Of a DNA stretch of 64,000 nucleotides, positions 35,145 through 42,982 are shown in pieces. The stretch spans positions 434,001 to 498,000 of the forward strand of contig CAWCUH010000012.1 of the NCBI GenBank assembly GCA_963798655.1, given 5' to 3'. A program made the translations under genes and the position numbers. The notes under the pieces are model-generated. The model saw nothing but the letters and a program-made list of their open reading frames with translations, was not told where the DNA came from and ran no database searches. Position 1 is the stretch's first letter; each line of letters begins with the position of its first letter. The stretch comes from CAVSMC01 sp963798655 (GTDB lineage: Bacteria; Pseudomonadota; Gammaproteobacteria; Burkholderiales; Casimicrobiaceae).

Positions 35145-37559
35145 TCAACCGCGCATCCGCTGACCGCTCGGGTCGTACAGCGGCCGCAGCACACGCTCGG
35201 CGCGCCGGCGCTCGCCGAGGATCTCGACTTCGAAACCGCGCGTCTCCTCGCCAAGCGCGGCCGGCACGTAGCCGAGCGCGATCGACTTGCCGACGCAGTG
35301 GCCGAAGCCGCCCGACGTGATCCAGCCGACGACGTCGCCGTCGTGCCAAACCGGCTCGTCGCCGCTCGCATCGGCGTCGCTCGCATCGACGACGAACGTC
35401 GCGAGGTTTCGCGCCGGTCCGCGCTCGCGATCGCGCACGAGCGCGTCGCGGCCGATGAACGCGCCCTTGCCGGCCGCGACGAAGCGGCCGAGTCCGGCGT
35501 CGAACGGCGTATAGATCGGACGGAACTCGCGCGCCCAGTTGCCGAAGCTCTTCTCGAGGCGCAACGAGTTCAACGCGCGCGCACCGAAATGTCGAATGCC
35601 GAGCGTCGCGCCGGCCGTGCACAGCGCATCGTGCAGCGCGCGGACGCAGTCGGCCTGAACCCAGATCTCGTAACCCAGCTCGCCGGTGAACGAGATGCGG
35701 CCGACGCGCGCCGGCAGCATCGCGACTTCCATTTCTCGGAACGCGAGAAACGGAAACGCCGCGGCCGACACGTCTGCCGGCGTGAGCGCCGCGAGCACGT
35801 CGCGCGACGCCGGACCGGCGATCGCAAAGCCGACGAGCTCGGTGCGAAGCGATCGGATCGTGGCGCCCGACGACGGCAGATGCGCCTCGAACCAGCGCAA
35901 GTGATAGGTCTCCGCGATGCCCGAGCCGAACAGGAAATAGCGCTCGCGGCCGGCGGCGGCGACGGTGAAGTCGCCGATCAGCCTGCCGTTCGCGTTCAGC
36001 ATCGGCGTGAGCGCGATGCGCCCCTGCACGGGCAGCCGGTTCGCGAACATCCGATCGAGCCAGTCGTGCGCGCCGGGCCCGCTCACCTCGTACTTGCCGA
36101 ACGTCGCGATCTCGAGCAACCCGACGCTGCTGCGCACCGCGCGGCATTCGTCGCCGACCGGCGCATGCGCGTTCGAGCGGCGGTACGTGACGTCCTCGCG
36201 CGCTTCGGCGTCGGGCGGCGCGAACCACAGCGCGTGCTCGAGCCCGTAGGCCGCGCCGAACACCGCGCCGCGCTCGCGCAGGCGGTCGTACACCGGCGTC
36301 GTGCGCAGCGGTCGCGCCGCAGGCAGCTCCTCGTTCGGAAAGCGGATGCGAAACCGACGCGAATAGTTCTCGCGCACTTTCGCGTTCGTGTACGCGCTCG
36401 TCGCCCAGTCGCCGAAGCGCGCGACATCCATCGCCCAGACGTCGAAGCCCGGATCACCGTCGATCATCCAGTTCGACAGCGCGAGGCCGACGCCGCCGCC
36501 CTGGCTGAAGCCCGCCATCACGCCGCACGCGACCCAGTAGTTGCGCAAGCCGCGGATCGGACCGACGACCGGATTGCCGTCGGGCGCGAACGTGAACGGA
36601 CCGTTGACGATGCGCTTGATGCCGGCGCGCTCGAGCGGCGGGAAATGGCGAAAGCCGACTTCGAGGCTCGCGGCGATACGATCGAGATCGGGCGGCAGCA
36701 GCGCGTTGGCGAAGTCCCACGGCGTGTCGCGCTCGGCCCACGGCACGCCGTGCTTCTCGTACGTTCCGATCAGCATGCCGCGGCCTTCCTGCCGCATGTA
36801 GATCTCGCCGTCGAAGTCGATCACGTGCAGCATCTCGGTCGGCGATTCGACGACCTCGGGTATCTCGCCGGTGATCAGGTACTGATGCTCCATCGCGAGC
36901 ACCGGCAATTCGAGCCCGACGAAGCGGCCGACCTCGCGCGCCCACAATCCGCCGGCGTTGACGACGTGCTCGGCGACGAGATTGCCCTTGTCGGTCGTCA
37001 CGCTCCACGCGCCGTCGCTGCGTTGCGCGAGCGCGCTCACGCGCGTGAAGCGATACACCTCGGCACCGAGATTGCGCGCGGCCTTCGCGTACGCCTGCGT
37101 GACGCCGGCGGGATCGACGTGACCTTCGAGCGGGTTGTACAGCGCGCCGACGAAATGCCGCTTGTCCATCAGCGGAAAAATCCGCGCCGCTTCGTCGACG
37201 GTGATGATCTCCATGCCAAGGCCGAGATAGCGCGCCCGCGCGCAGGCCACCTTCAGGAAGTCCAGCCGCTCGGGCGTCGCCGCGAGATCGACGCCGGCGG
37301 TGATGTGAATCCCGCACGACTGCCCGGACGCTTCCTCGATCTCCTTGTACAGCTTGATCGTGTATTCCTGCAGCTTGGCGACGTTCGGATCGCCGTTCAG
37401 CGTGTGCATGCCGCCAGCGGCGTGCCAGGTGGAGCCGGACGTGAGCTCGTCGCGCTCGATCAGCACGACGTCGGTCCAGCCGCGCTTGGCGAGGTGATAG
37501 AGCACGCTCGCGCCGACGACGCCGCCGCCGATCACCGCGACTTGCACGTGGGTCTTCAT
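35145..37559 (-). CDS. Dimethylglycine/sarcosine dehydrogenase-like flavoprotein (FAD oxidase domain plus GcvT domain)
   Basis: 804 aa. N-terminal FAD domain: GGGVVGASVLYHLAKRG at about 11-27 and ERDELTSGSTWHAAGG, whose H46 matches the histidine that holds FAD covalently in dimethylglycine and sarcosine dehydrogenases. C-terminal half is a glycine-cleavage T-protein-like folate-binding domain (VTYRRSNAHAPVG through LGYEIWVQAD, and SLRLEKSFGNWAREF). It should remove an N-methyl group and pass it to tetrahydrofolate. Start ATG 37559 shares one base with the stop of the upstream ATPase gene (TGATG). Substrate dimethylglycine is favoured by the betaine genes nearby; N-methylproline or another methylated amino acid is possible. 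Confidence 0.9.
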   Translation of the reverse strand: MKTHVQVAVIGGGVVGASVLYHLAKRGWTDVVLIERDELTSGSTWHAAGGMHTLNGDPNVAKLQEYTIKLYKEIEEASGQSCGIHITAGVDLAATPERLDFLKVACARARYLGLGMEIITVDEAARIFPLMDKRHFVGALYNPLEGHVDPAGVTQAYAKAARNLGAEVYRFTRVSALAQRSDGAWSVTTDKGNLVAEHVVNAGGLWAREVGRFVGLELPVLAMEHQYLITGEIPEVVESPTEMLHVIDFDGEIYMRQEGRGMLIGTYEKHGVPWAERDTPWDFANALLPPDLDRIAASLEVGFRHFPPLERAGIKRIVNGPFTFAPDGNPVVGPIRGLRNYWVACGVMAGFSQGGGVGLALSNWMIDGDPGFDVWAMDVARFGDWATSAYTNAKVRENYSRRFRIRFPNEELPAARPLRTTPVYDRLRERGAVFGAAYGLEHALWFAPPDAEAREDVTYRRSNAHAPVGDECRAVRSSVGLLEIATFGKYEVSGPGAHDWLDRMFANRLPVQGRIALTPMLNANGRLIGDFTVAAAGRERYFLFGSGIAETYHLRWFEAHLPSSGATIRSLRTELVGFAIAGPASRDVLAALTPADVSAAAFPFLAFREMEVAMLPARVGRISFTGELGYEIWVQADCVRALHDALCTAGATLGIRHFGARALNSLRLEKSFGNWAREFRPIYTPFDAGLGRFVAAGKGAFIGRDALVRDRERGPARNLATFVVDASDADASGDEPVWHDGDVVGWITSGGFGHCVGKSIALGYVPAALGEETRGFEVEILGERRRAERVLRPLYDPSGQRMRG

Positions 37560-38302
37560 CAGAGAACCTGCTCCAGGAATGCGCGTGTGCGCTCTTTCTG
37601 CGGCGCACCGAACAGTTGTGCCGGCGGACCGTCTTCGACGATCAGCCCATGGTCGGTGAAATAGACGTGCTGCGCGATCTCGCGCGCGAACGCCATCTCG
37701 TGCGTGACCAGGATCGACGTCATGCCTTCGTCGATGAGCTGGCGGATCGTCACCAGCACTTCCTTGCGCGTTTCCGGATCGAGCGCTGCAGTCACCTCGT
37801 CGAAGAGCATCACCTGCGGGCGCATCGCGAGCGCGCGCGCGATCGCGACGCGCTGCTGCTGGCCGCCGGAGAGCTCGCCGGGATAGCTCGATTCCTTGCC
37901 GGACAGGCGCACCTTCTTCAGAAGCTCGTGCGCGCGCTGCTCGACTTCGGCAACGGGCTGCTTCAGCACCTGCACCGGCGCCATCATGATGTTCTCGAGC
38001 GCCGTCTTGTGCGGAAAGAGGTTGTACTGCTGGAACACGATCGACACGTCCTTGCGCAGCGCGATCGTCTGCGCGTCGGTCGCGAGCACGTGCACGGCGT
38101 GCGCGCCGACGTGGATCTCGCCGCGATCGATCGGCACGAGGCCGTTGATGCAGCGCAGCAGCGTCGACTTGCCCGATCCCGACGGGCCGATGATGCAGAC
38201 CGCCTCGCCTTTGCCGACGTCGAACGAGATGCCGCGCAGCACATCGACGGCACCGAACGACTTGTGCACGTCGACGACGCGCACGATGGGCGCGCTCGTC
38301 AC
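37559..38302 (-). CDS. Polar amino acid ABC transporter ATP-binding protein (GlnQ-like)
   Basis: 247 aa. Walker A GPSGSGKST, Q-loop VFQQYNLFPHKTAL, signature LSGGQQQRVAIARAL, Walker B VMLFDEVTAALDPE (Glu then Val-Thr-Ala, as in GlnQ relatives), H-loop LVTHEMAFA. Start is GTG 38302 overlapping the deacylase stop by 4 bases. Works with the two permeases and binding protein encoded just upstream. Confidence 0.93.
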   Translation of the reverse strand: MTSAPIVRVVDVHKSFGAVDVLRGISFDVGKGEAVCIIGPSGSGKSTLLRCINGLVPIDRGEIHVGAHAVHVLATDAQTIALRKDVSIVFQQYNLFPHKTALENIMMAPVQVLKQPVAEVEQRAHELLKKVRLSGKESSYPGELSGGQQQRVAIARALAMRPQVMLFDEVTAALDPETRKEVLVTIRQLIDEGMTSILVTHEMAFAREIAQHVYFTDHGLIVEDGPPAQLFGAPQKERTRAFLEQVL

Positions 38303-38841
38303 GGCGCCGCGCGCACCGGCACGTCGATCACGCGCGGCGAATGTCCGGTCGCGGCGAGAAAACGCTCGAGATCGGCGTGCGTGACGATCATCGTCGCGCT
38401 GTTCACCAGCGGATGCGCATGCACCGCGCCCGCTTGCCAGAGCCCGCGATCGATCACGAACTCGACCGCGTGCTTCGTATCGTTCACGAGCGCGAGCAGG
38501 CTCACCGAGCCCGGCGTGATGCCGAGGTGAGTCGCGAGGCGCTCGGGCGACGCGAATCCGAGCCGGCCGGCGTCGAGCGCCGCGCCGAGCGCATTGATGT
38601 CGACTGCACGATCATGCGCAACGGTGACGAGGAAATGCCGCCGTCCCTTGCCGTCGCGCAGGAACAGGTTCTTCGTCTTCGCACCGGGCAGCTTCGGCAC
38701 CAGGCGCTCGGATTCCTCCACCGTCATCACCGGTGGATGCTCATGCCGCTCGGGCGCGATGCCATGCGCGTGCAGGAAAGCAGCCAGGTCCATCGGCGCA
38801 GCGCTTCCTCGCGAGTCCCTGGTTTCGCCCGACGCGCTCAT
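38299..38841 (-). CDS. ProX/YbaK-type prolyl-tRNA deacylase
   Basis: 180-aa free-standing editing-domain protein (YbaK/aaRS-associated fold) that would hydrolyse wrongly charged tRNA-Pro. Family features: HEHPPVMTVEESERL, GAKTKNLFLRDGKGRRHFLV, LGFASPERLATHLGITPGSVSLLAL and a C-terminal VNSATMIVTHADLERFL. Two starts are plausible: ATG 38841, overlapping the permease stop (ATGA), and ATG 38793 (MDLAAFLHAHG), with GAGGAAG about 10 bases upstream; the shorter form has the usual length. It is embedded in an amino acid transporter operon with overlaps on both sides, which is unusual and probably meaningful. Confidence 0.87.
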   Translation of the reverse strand: MSASGETRDSRGSAAPMDLAAFLHAHGIAPERHEHPPVMTVEESERLVPKLPGAKTKNLFLRDGKGRRHFLVTVAHDRAVDINALGAALDAGRLGFASPERLATHLGITPGSVSLLALVNDTKHAVEFVIDRGLWQAGAVHAHPLVNSATMIVTHADLERFLAATGHSPRVIDVPVRAAP

Positions 38842-39674
38842 CGCTCTGCGTAGCGCGCCTCGAGGCGCCTCGTCCACACCGAGATCGGATAGCAGTACGC
38901 GAAGAACCACAGCAGCACATAGCTGTAGATCGGAATCAGCAGGTCGGTGCGGCCCTCGGCGTTGGTGATGCGGCCGATCAGCGTCATCACTTCACTGACG
39001 CCGACGATCGACGCGAGCGTCGTCGCCATCGTGAGGATCGCGTACCAGTTCATCCACGGCGGCAGCATCCGCTTGATGCATTGCGGCAGGATGATCTTCC
39101 ACAGTGTCTGCCGGCGCGAGAACGCGAGCGAGCGCGCCGCCTCCCACTGTGCGGTCGGGATCGACTGGACGGCGCCGCGGACGATCTCGGCGACATTCGC
39201 CATGATCGGCAGCGCGAGCCCTAACGTTGCCTTGATCCAGTCGGGGATCGCGATCGTCGTGCCGCCAACGTGCAGCTCGAACGGAAACAGGAACATCACG
39301 AAGAACAGCAGCACCAGCCACGGCGCGTTGCGAAAGAACTGCACGACGACCCATGAGCCGCCGCGAACGCTGCGCGCCGGCGAGATGCGTGCCAAGCCGA
39401 GCAGCACGCCGGCGGCGGTGCCGATCGCCATCGCGAAGACGCTGATCAGCAGGTTGAACAGGAACCCCTGGGCGAGCAGCGGCGTCCACTTCGCCAGGAG
39501 CTCGACGACGCCCGGGTGCGCCGACGAAGCGCCCGCCTGTGCGATCGCGACCGAAGCGGCGAACACGACGAGCAGCGCGACGCCGCTGCGCGCCGACAGC
39601 AGCATGCCGCACGAGCGATCGGCCGCCTGCGCCGCGAGGCGCACCGGGTGCATGACGGCGAACGAAGCGCTCAC
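38838..39674 (-). CDS. Polar amino acid ABC transporter permease (second)
   Basis: 278-aa channel subunit of the HisMQ/GltJK type. Helices include GFLFNLLISVFAMAIGTAAGVLLGLAR; the ATPase-contact loop reads QWEAARSLAFSRRQTLWKIILPQCIKRMLP. The GTG at 39674 overlaps the first permease stop by 4 bases (GTGA); an ATG seven codons on is an alternative. A longer in-frame form is rejected because it runs through the first permease. Confidence 0.88.
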   Translation of the reverse strand: MSASFAVMHPVRLAAQAADRSCGMLLSARSGVALLVVFAASVAIAQAGASSAHPGVVELLAKWTPLLAQGFLFNLLISVFAMAIGTAAGVLLGLARISPARSVRGGSWVVVQFFRNAPWLVLLFFVMFLFPFELHVGGTTIAIPDWIKATLGLALPIMANVAEIVRGAVQSIPTAQWEAARSLAFSRRQTLWKIILPQCIKRMLPPWMNWYAILTMATTLASIVGVSEVMTLIGRITNAEGRTDLLIPIYSYVLLWFFAYCYPISVWTRRLEARYAER

Positions 39675-40402
39675 TGGCCGAATCCCGGCACGCGCAGGCG
39701 CTCCTCGAGCCATTGCATCAGCTGGTTGATCACACCGACGATCGCGATGTACAGGATCAGGAGCAGCACCATCATCTCGGGCACGTTGACCTGCTCCGAC
39801 CAGATCTGCGCCGACTCGTAGACGAGCTCCGGCACCGCGATCGCATACGCGAGCGTCGTCGTCTTCACGAGGTTCACGAGGTTGTTCGTCATCGCCGGCA
39901 TCGTCGCGCGCAACGCGAGCGGCAGCACGACCTGCCGGTAGATCTGCACGCGCGAAAATCCGAGCGACGACGCCGCCTCGACCATCGCCCTGGGCACCGC
40001 CTCGATGCCCGCGCGATAGATCTCGGCCGCGAAGGCCGACTCGAGCAGCGACAACGAAACGAACGCCCAGCCGAACGAGCCGAGCAGCGGCATGCCGTCG
40101 ACCCTGGGCAACAGCGGGCCGACGGCGAAATAGAAGAAATAGAGCTGGACGAGCGGCGGCGTGTTGCGGAAGAGCTGCACGAAGCCGCTGGCGGCGCGGC
40201 GCACGGCAGCGACACGCGAGCCTTGCAGCATCGCCGCGAGCCCACCGAGCGCGAGGCTCGCGACGAGGCACAGCGCGGAGAGCTCGAGCGTCGTCGCGAG
40301 CCCCTTCAGCAGGCGCGCGCGGTCGTAGCTGTCGTAGAAGACGGTCAGCTTGATGCCGGTCGTCTTGTGCAGCCAGACGAACCAGGCGGCGACATCGTCC
40401 AC
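39671..40402 (-). CDS. Polar amino acid ABC transporter permease (first)
   Basis: 243-aa partner permease. FVQLFRNTPPLVQLYFFYFA is the family's typical first periplasmic-loop region, and MVEAASSLGFSRVQIYRQVVLPLALRA the EAA loop. Begins at GTG 40402, 27 bases after the binding protein gene. Forms a heterodimer with the next gene. Confidence 0.9.
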   Translation of the reverse strand: MDDVAAWFVWLHKTTGIKLTVFYDSYDRARLLKGLATTLELSALCLVASLALGGLAAMLQGSRVAAVRRAASGFVQLFRNTPPLVQLYFFYFAVGPLLPRVDGMPLLGSFGWAFVSLSLLESAFAAEIYRAGIEAVPRAMVEAASSLGFSRVQIYRQVVLPLALRATMPAMTNNLVNLVKTTTLAYAIAVPELVYESAQIWSEQVNVPEMMVLLLILYIAIVGVINQLMQWLEERLRVPGFGQ

Positions 40403-40429
40403 CGCGCGTCGCGCCGCGAGCGCTTGGCG

Positions 40430-41242
40430 TTACTTGAACTTCGCCTGCTGCTCGACGAGATACGGCGATTGCGGGATGCCCCACTTCTTCTCGAGGGCGA
40501 GGATGAAGCCGGTGCGATGCCACTCCTTGATCACGTCGCTCATGTACGCGGCGAACTTCGGATCGTCCTTGCGCACGCCGACGCCCCATGGCTCGGGATC
40601 GATCGCCGGCACCACCATCGCGTAATCGGCCCATTTGGCGTCGCCCAAAATGCCGGCGAAGAACGTCGTGTCGAACACCATGCCGACGCAGTTGCCGCCT
40701 TCGAGCGCCGACAACGCCTCGGTGACGCCCTTGAACACGACGAGCTTCGCACCGAACTCCTCACCGGTGCGCCGGTTGTAGTACGCGCCCTGCACCGCGC
40801 AAACCGGCTTGTCCTTCAGATCCTTCCAGTCCTTGAGTCCCGAGTTCTTCTTGGCGAACACGCTCGCAGCGCCCGCGTAGTAGAACGGTTCGGGGATGCC
40901 GACGACTTCGGCGCGGTCCGGCTTGTACGCCATCGTCGCGATCATCAGGTCGATCCGTCCCTGCTTCAGGAACTCCATCCGGTTCGCCGCAATGACGGGC
41001 ACGAGCTCGACCTGGACGCCGAGCCGCTTCGCGACGTCGCTCGCGAGATCGATCTCGAGCCCGACGATCTTGCCCGACGGATCCGTATAGCCGAACGGCT
41101 TGTAGTCCGCCTTCACGCCGACGACGAGCTTGCCCTTCTGCTTGACCGACGCAAGCGTGTCGACCTGCGCGAACGCGACGCCCGCCACGCCGAGCGCGAG
41201 CACGAGGGTCGCCAGCAGGCGACAAACAGTTCTCATTTGCAC
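40430..41242 (-). CDS. Solute-binding protein, polar amino acid type (HisJ/GltI-like)
   Basis: 270-aa periplasmic receptor. Sec signal RTVCRLLATLVLALGVAG with cleavage after AFA. KLVVGVKADYKPFGYTDPSGKIVGLEIDLA is the SBP_bac_3 opening motif, and the Asp/Arg pair for alpha-amino/carboxyl binding is expected in RIDLMIATMAYKPDRAEVV. Begins at GTG 41242 (5 bases after AGGAGG) or ATG 41236. First gene of the operon ending with the dimethylglycine-dehydrogenase-like enzyme, hence probably binds an N-methylated amino acid or zwitterion. Confidence 0.88.
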   Translation of the reverse strand: MQMRTVCRLLATLVLALGVAGVAFAQVDTLASVKQKGKLVVGVKADYKPFGYTDPSGKIVGLEIDLASDVAKRLGVQVELVPVIAANRMEFLKQGRIDLMIATMAYKPDRAEVVGIPEPFYYAGAASVFAKKNSGLKDWKDLKDKPVCAVQGAYYNRRTGEEFGAKLVVFKGVTEALSALEGGNCVGMVFDTTFFAGILGDAKWADYAMVVPAIDPEPWGVGVRKDDPKFAAYMSDVIKEWHRTGFILALEKKWGIPQSPYLVEQQAKFK

Positions 41243-41460
41243 GAAGTCCTCCTTTGGCGGATGAACGGACGCGGCAGCGATGGCCCGTCCTGTTGTCGGC
41301 CGCTAGAATAAGCGATCTCGTTCGCGAGCGACAGCCGCCGGCCGGTGGCAGAGGTCATCCGGCGCTTCGGCGGATGTTGCTGTTGCAGCGGAAACAGCGA
41401 CGACCGAAAAGCAGATTCCTCGTCGCTCGCGCTCCTCGGAACGATACGACAACGCATCCG
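41243..41460. promoter_or_regulatory. Divergent control region, amino acid transporter operon / soxBDAG
   Basis: 218 bases between divergent starts. It includes an inverted repeat CATCCG (41356-41361) / CGGATG (41371-41376) and, just beyond, GCTGTT / AACAGC arms around 41381-41395, either of which could be an operator. The frame of soxB is open through this region, which makes the soxB start uncertain. I see no clear promoter boxes. Confidence 0.35.
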
Positions 41461-42714
41461 TTGAAATATTCGATCTTCTCGCTCGCGCGCCACGCGCTCG
41501 CCGGCCATCGCCGCTGGCCGCCGGCGTGGCGAAACCCGCAGCCCAGGCGATCCTACGACGCCGTCATCGTCGGCGGCGGCGGCCATGGGCTCGCGGCGGC
41601 GTACTACCTCGCGAAGAACCACGGGATCACGAACGTCGCCGTGCTCGAGAAAGGGTGGCTCGGCGGCGGCAACACCGGCCGCAACACGACGATCGTCCGC
41701 TCGAACTACCACCTAGACCCGAATGCGCACTTCTACGAGCTGTCGCTCAAGTTGTGGGAGACCCTGTCCTGCGAGCTCAACTTCAACGTGATGTACAGCG
41801 CGCGCGGCGTGCTGAACCTCGTGCACACGCCCGGCGACCGCGACGCCGCGATCCGCCGCGGCAACGCGATGCGGTTGAACGGCATCGACGCGGAGTTCGT
41901 CGAGACCGACGAAATCGCGCGCCGGATTCCGAAGCTCGACTGCTCGTCGTCGGCGCGATTTCCGATCGTCGGCGGCCTGCTCCAGCCGCGCGGCGGAACG
42001 GTGCGCCACGATGCCGTCGCGTGGGGCTACGCGCGCGCCGCCGACGCGCTGGGGGTCGACATCATCCAGCAATGCGAAGTCACCGGCATTCGGATCGAAA
42101 AGGGCGCCGTCGCCGGCATCGACACGACGCGCGGCACGATTTCGACACGCAAGCTCGGACTCGCGGTGGCTGGCCATTCGAGCCACGTCGCGGCCATGGC
42201 GGGCATTCGACTTCCGATCGAAACGCACGTGCTCCAGGCGATGGTGTCGGAGCCGGTGAAACCGGTGCTCGACACGGTGGTGACGTCGGGCGCCGTGCAT
42301 TTCTACATCAGCCAGTCGGATCGCGGCGAGCTCGTGATGGGCGGCGACCTCGACTTCTGCAACTCGTATTCGCAGCGCGGCAACTTCCCGATCATCGAGC
42401 ACGTCGTGTCGGCGTGCCTTGCGCTCTTCCCGAGCTTCGGCCGGCTGAAGCTGATGCGCACGTGGGGCGGCATCTGCGACATGACGATGGACGGCAGCCC
42501 CATCGTCGGCAAGCTCGCGGTCGACGGCCTCTACATGAGCGGCGGCTGGTGCTACGGCGGATTCAAGGCGACGCCGGCGTCGGGATTCCTGCACGCGCAC
42601 ACGATCGCGAACGACGCGCCGCATCCGTTGAACGCGGCGTTCACGCTCGAACGATTCGCCCAGGGACGCACGATCGACGAGAAGGGCGCGGGGCCGGTGC
42701 CGTGGATGCATTGA
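41461..42714 (+). CDS. soxB: Sarcosine oxidase beta subunit
   Basis: FAD/FMN-containing subunit of heterotetrameric sarcosine oxidase, which oxidises sarcosine to glycine. About 417 aa. The opening YSIFSLARHALAGHRRWPPAWR followed by VIVGGGGHGLAAAYYLAKNHGITNVAVLEKGW is highly typical of SoxB, which fixes the true start close to TTG 41461; the open frame upstream to 41254 lies in the divergent promoter and is not SoxB-like. GNTGRNTTIVRSNY and the late WGGICDMTMDGSPIVG and GGWCYGGFKATP motifs are present. First gene of soxBDAG. Confidence 0.9.
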   Translation: MKYSIFSLARHALAGHRRWPPAWRNPQPRRSYDAVIVGGGGHGLAAAYYLAKNHGITNVAVLEKGWLGGGNTGRNTTIVRSNYHLDPNAHFYELSLKLWETLSCELNFNVMYSARGVLNLVHTPGDRDAAIRRGNAMRLNGIDAEFVETDEIARRIPKLDCSSSARFPIVGGLLQPRGGTVRHDAVAWGYARAADALGVDIIQQCEVTGIRIEKGAVAGIDTTRGTISTRKLGLAVAGHSSHVAAMAGIRLPIETHVLQAMVSEPVKPVLDTVVTSGAVHFYISQSDRGELVMGGDLDFCNSYSQRGNFPIIEHVVSACLALFPSFGRLKLMRTWGGICDMTMDGSPIVGKLAVDGLYMSGGWCYGGFKATPASGFLHAHTIANDAPHPLNAAFTLERFAQGRTIDEKGAGPVPWMH

Positions 42715-42718
42715 GCGC

Positions 42719-42982
42719 ATGCTGCTGATCATCTGCCCCTGGTGCGGCGCGCGCAGCCAGAACGAGTTCACCTACGGCGGCGACGCGAGCGTCGTGCGTC
42801 CGCCGATCGACGCACAGGAATCGGCGTGGGCGAGCTACGTGTATCTGCGCGACAACCCGTGCGGTCCGCACGACGAGCGCTGGCATCACAGCGCCGGATG
42901 CCGCCAGTGGCTCAAGGTGCGCCGCGACACGCGCACGCACGAGATCGTCGCGACGGAGCCGTTCGCCGGGACGCCGCGATGA
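42719..42982 (+). CDS. soxD: Sarcosine oxidase delta subunit
   Basis: 87-aa zinc-binding subunit. CPWCGAR at residues 6-12 begins the zinc site, completed in relatives by later His/Cys (here HHSAGCRQW near residue 60). NEFTYGGDA and YLRDNPCGPHDERWHH are family landmarks. ATG 42719 is 5 bases after soxB, and its stop overlaps the soxA start (ATGA). Confidence 0.93.
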   Translation: MLLIICPWCGARSQNEFTYGGDASVVRPPIDAQESAWASYVYLRDNPCGPHDERWHHSAGCRQWLKVRRDTRTHEIVATEPFAGTPR

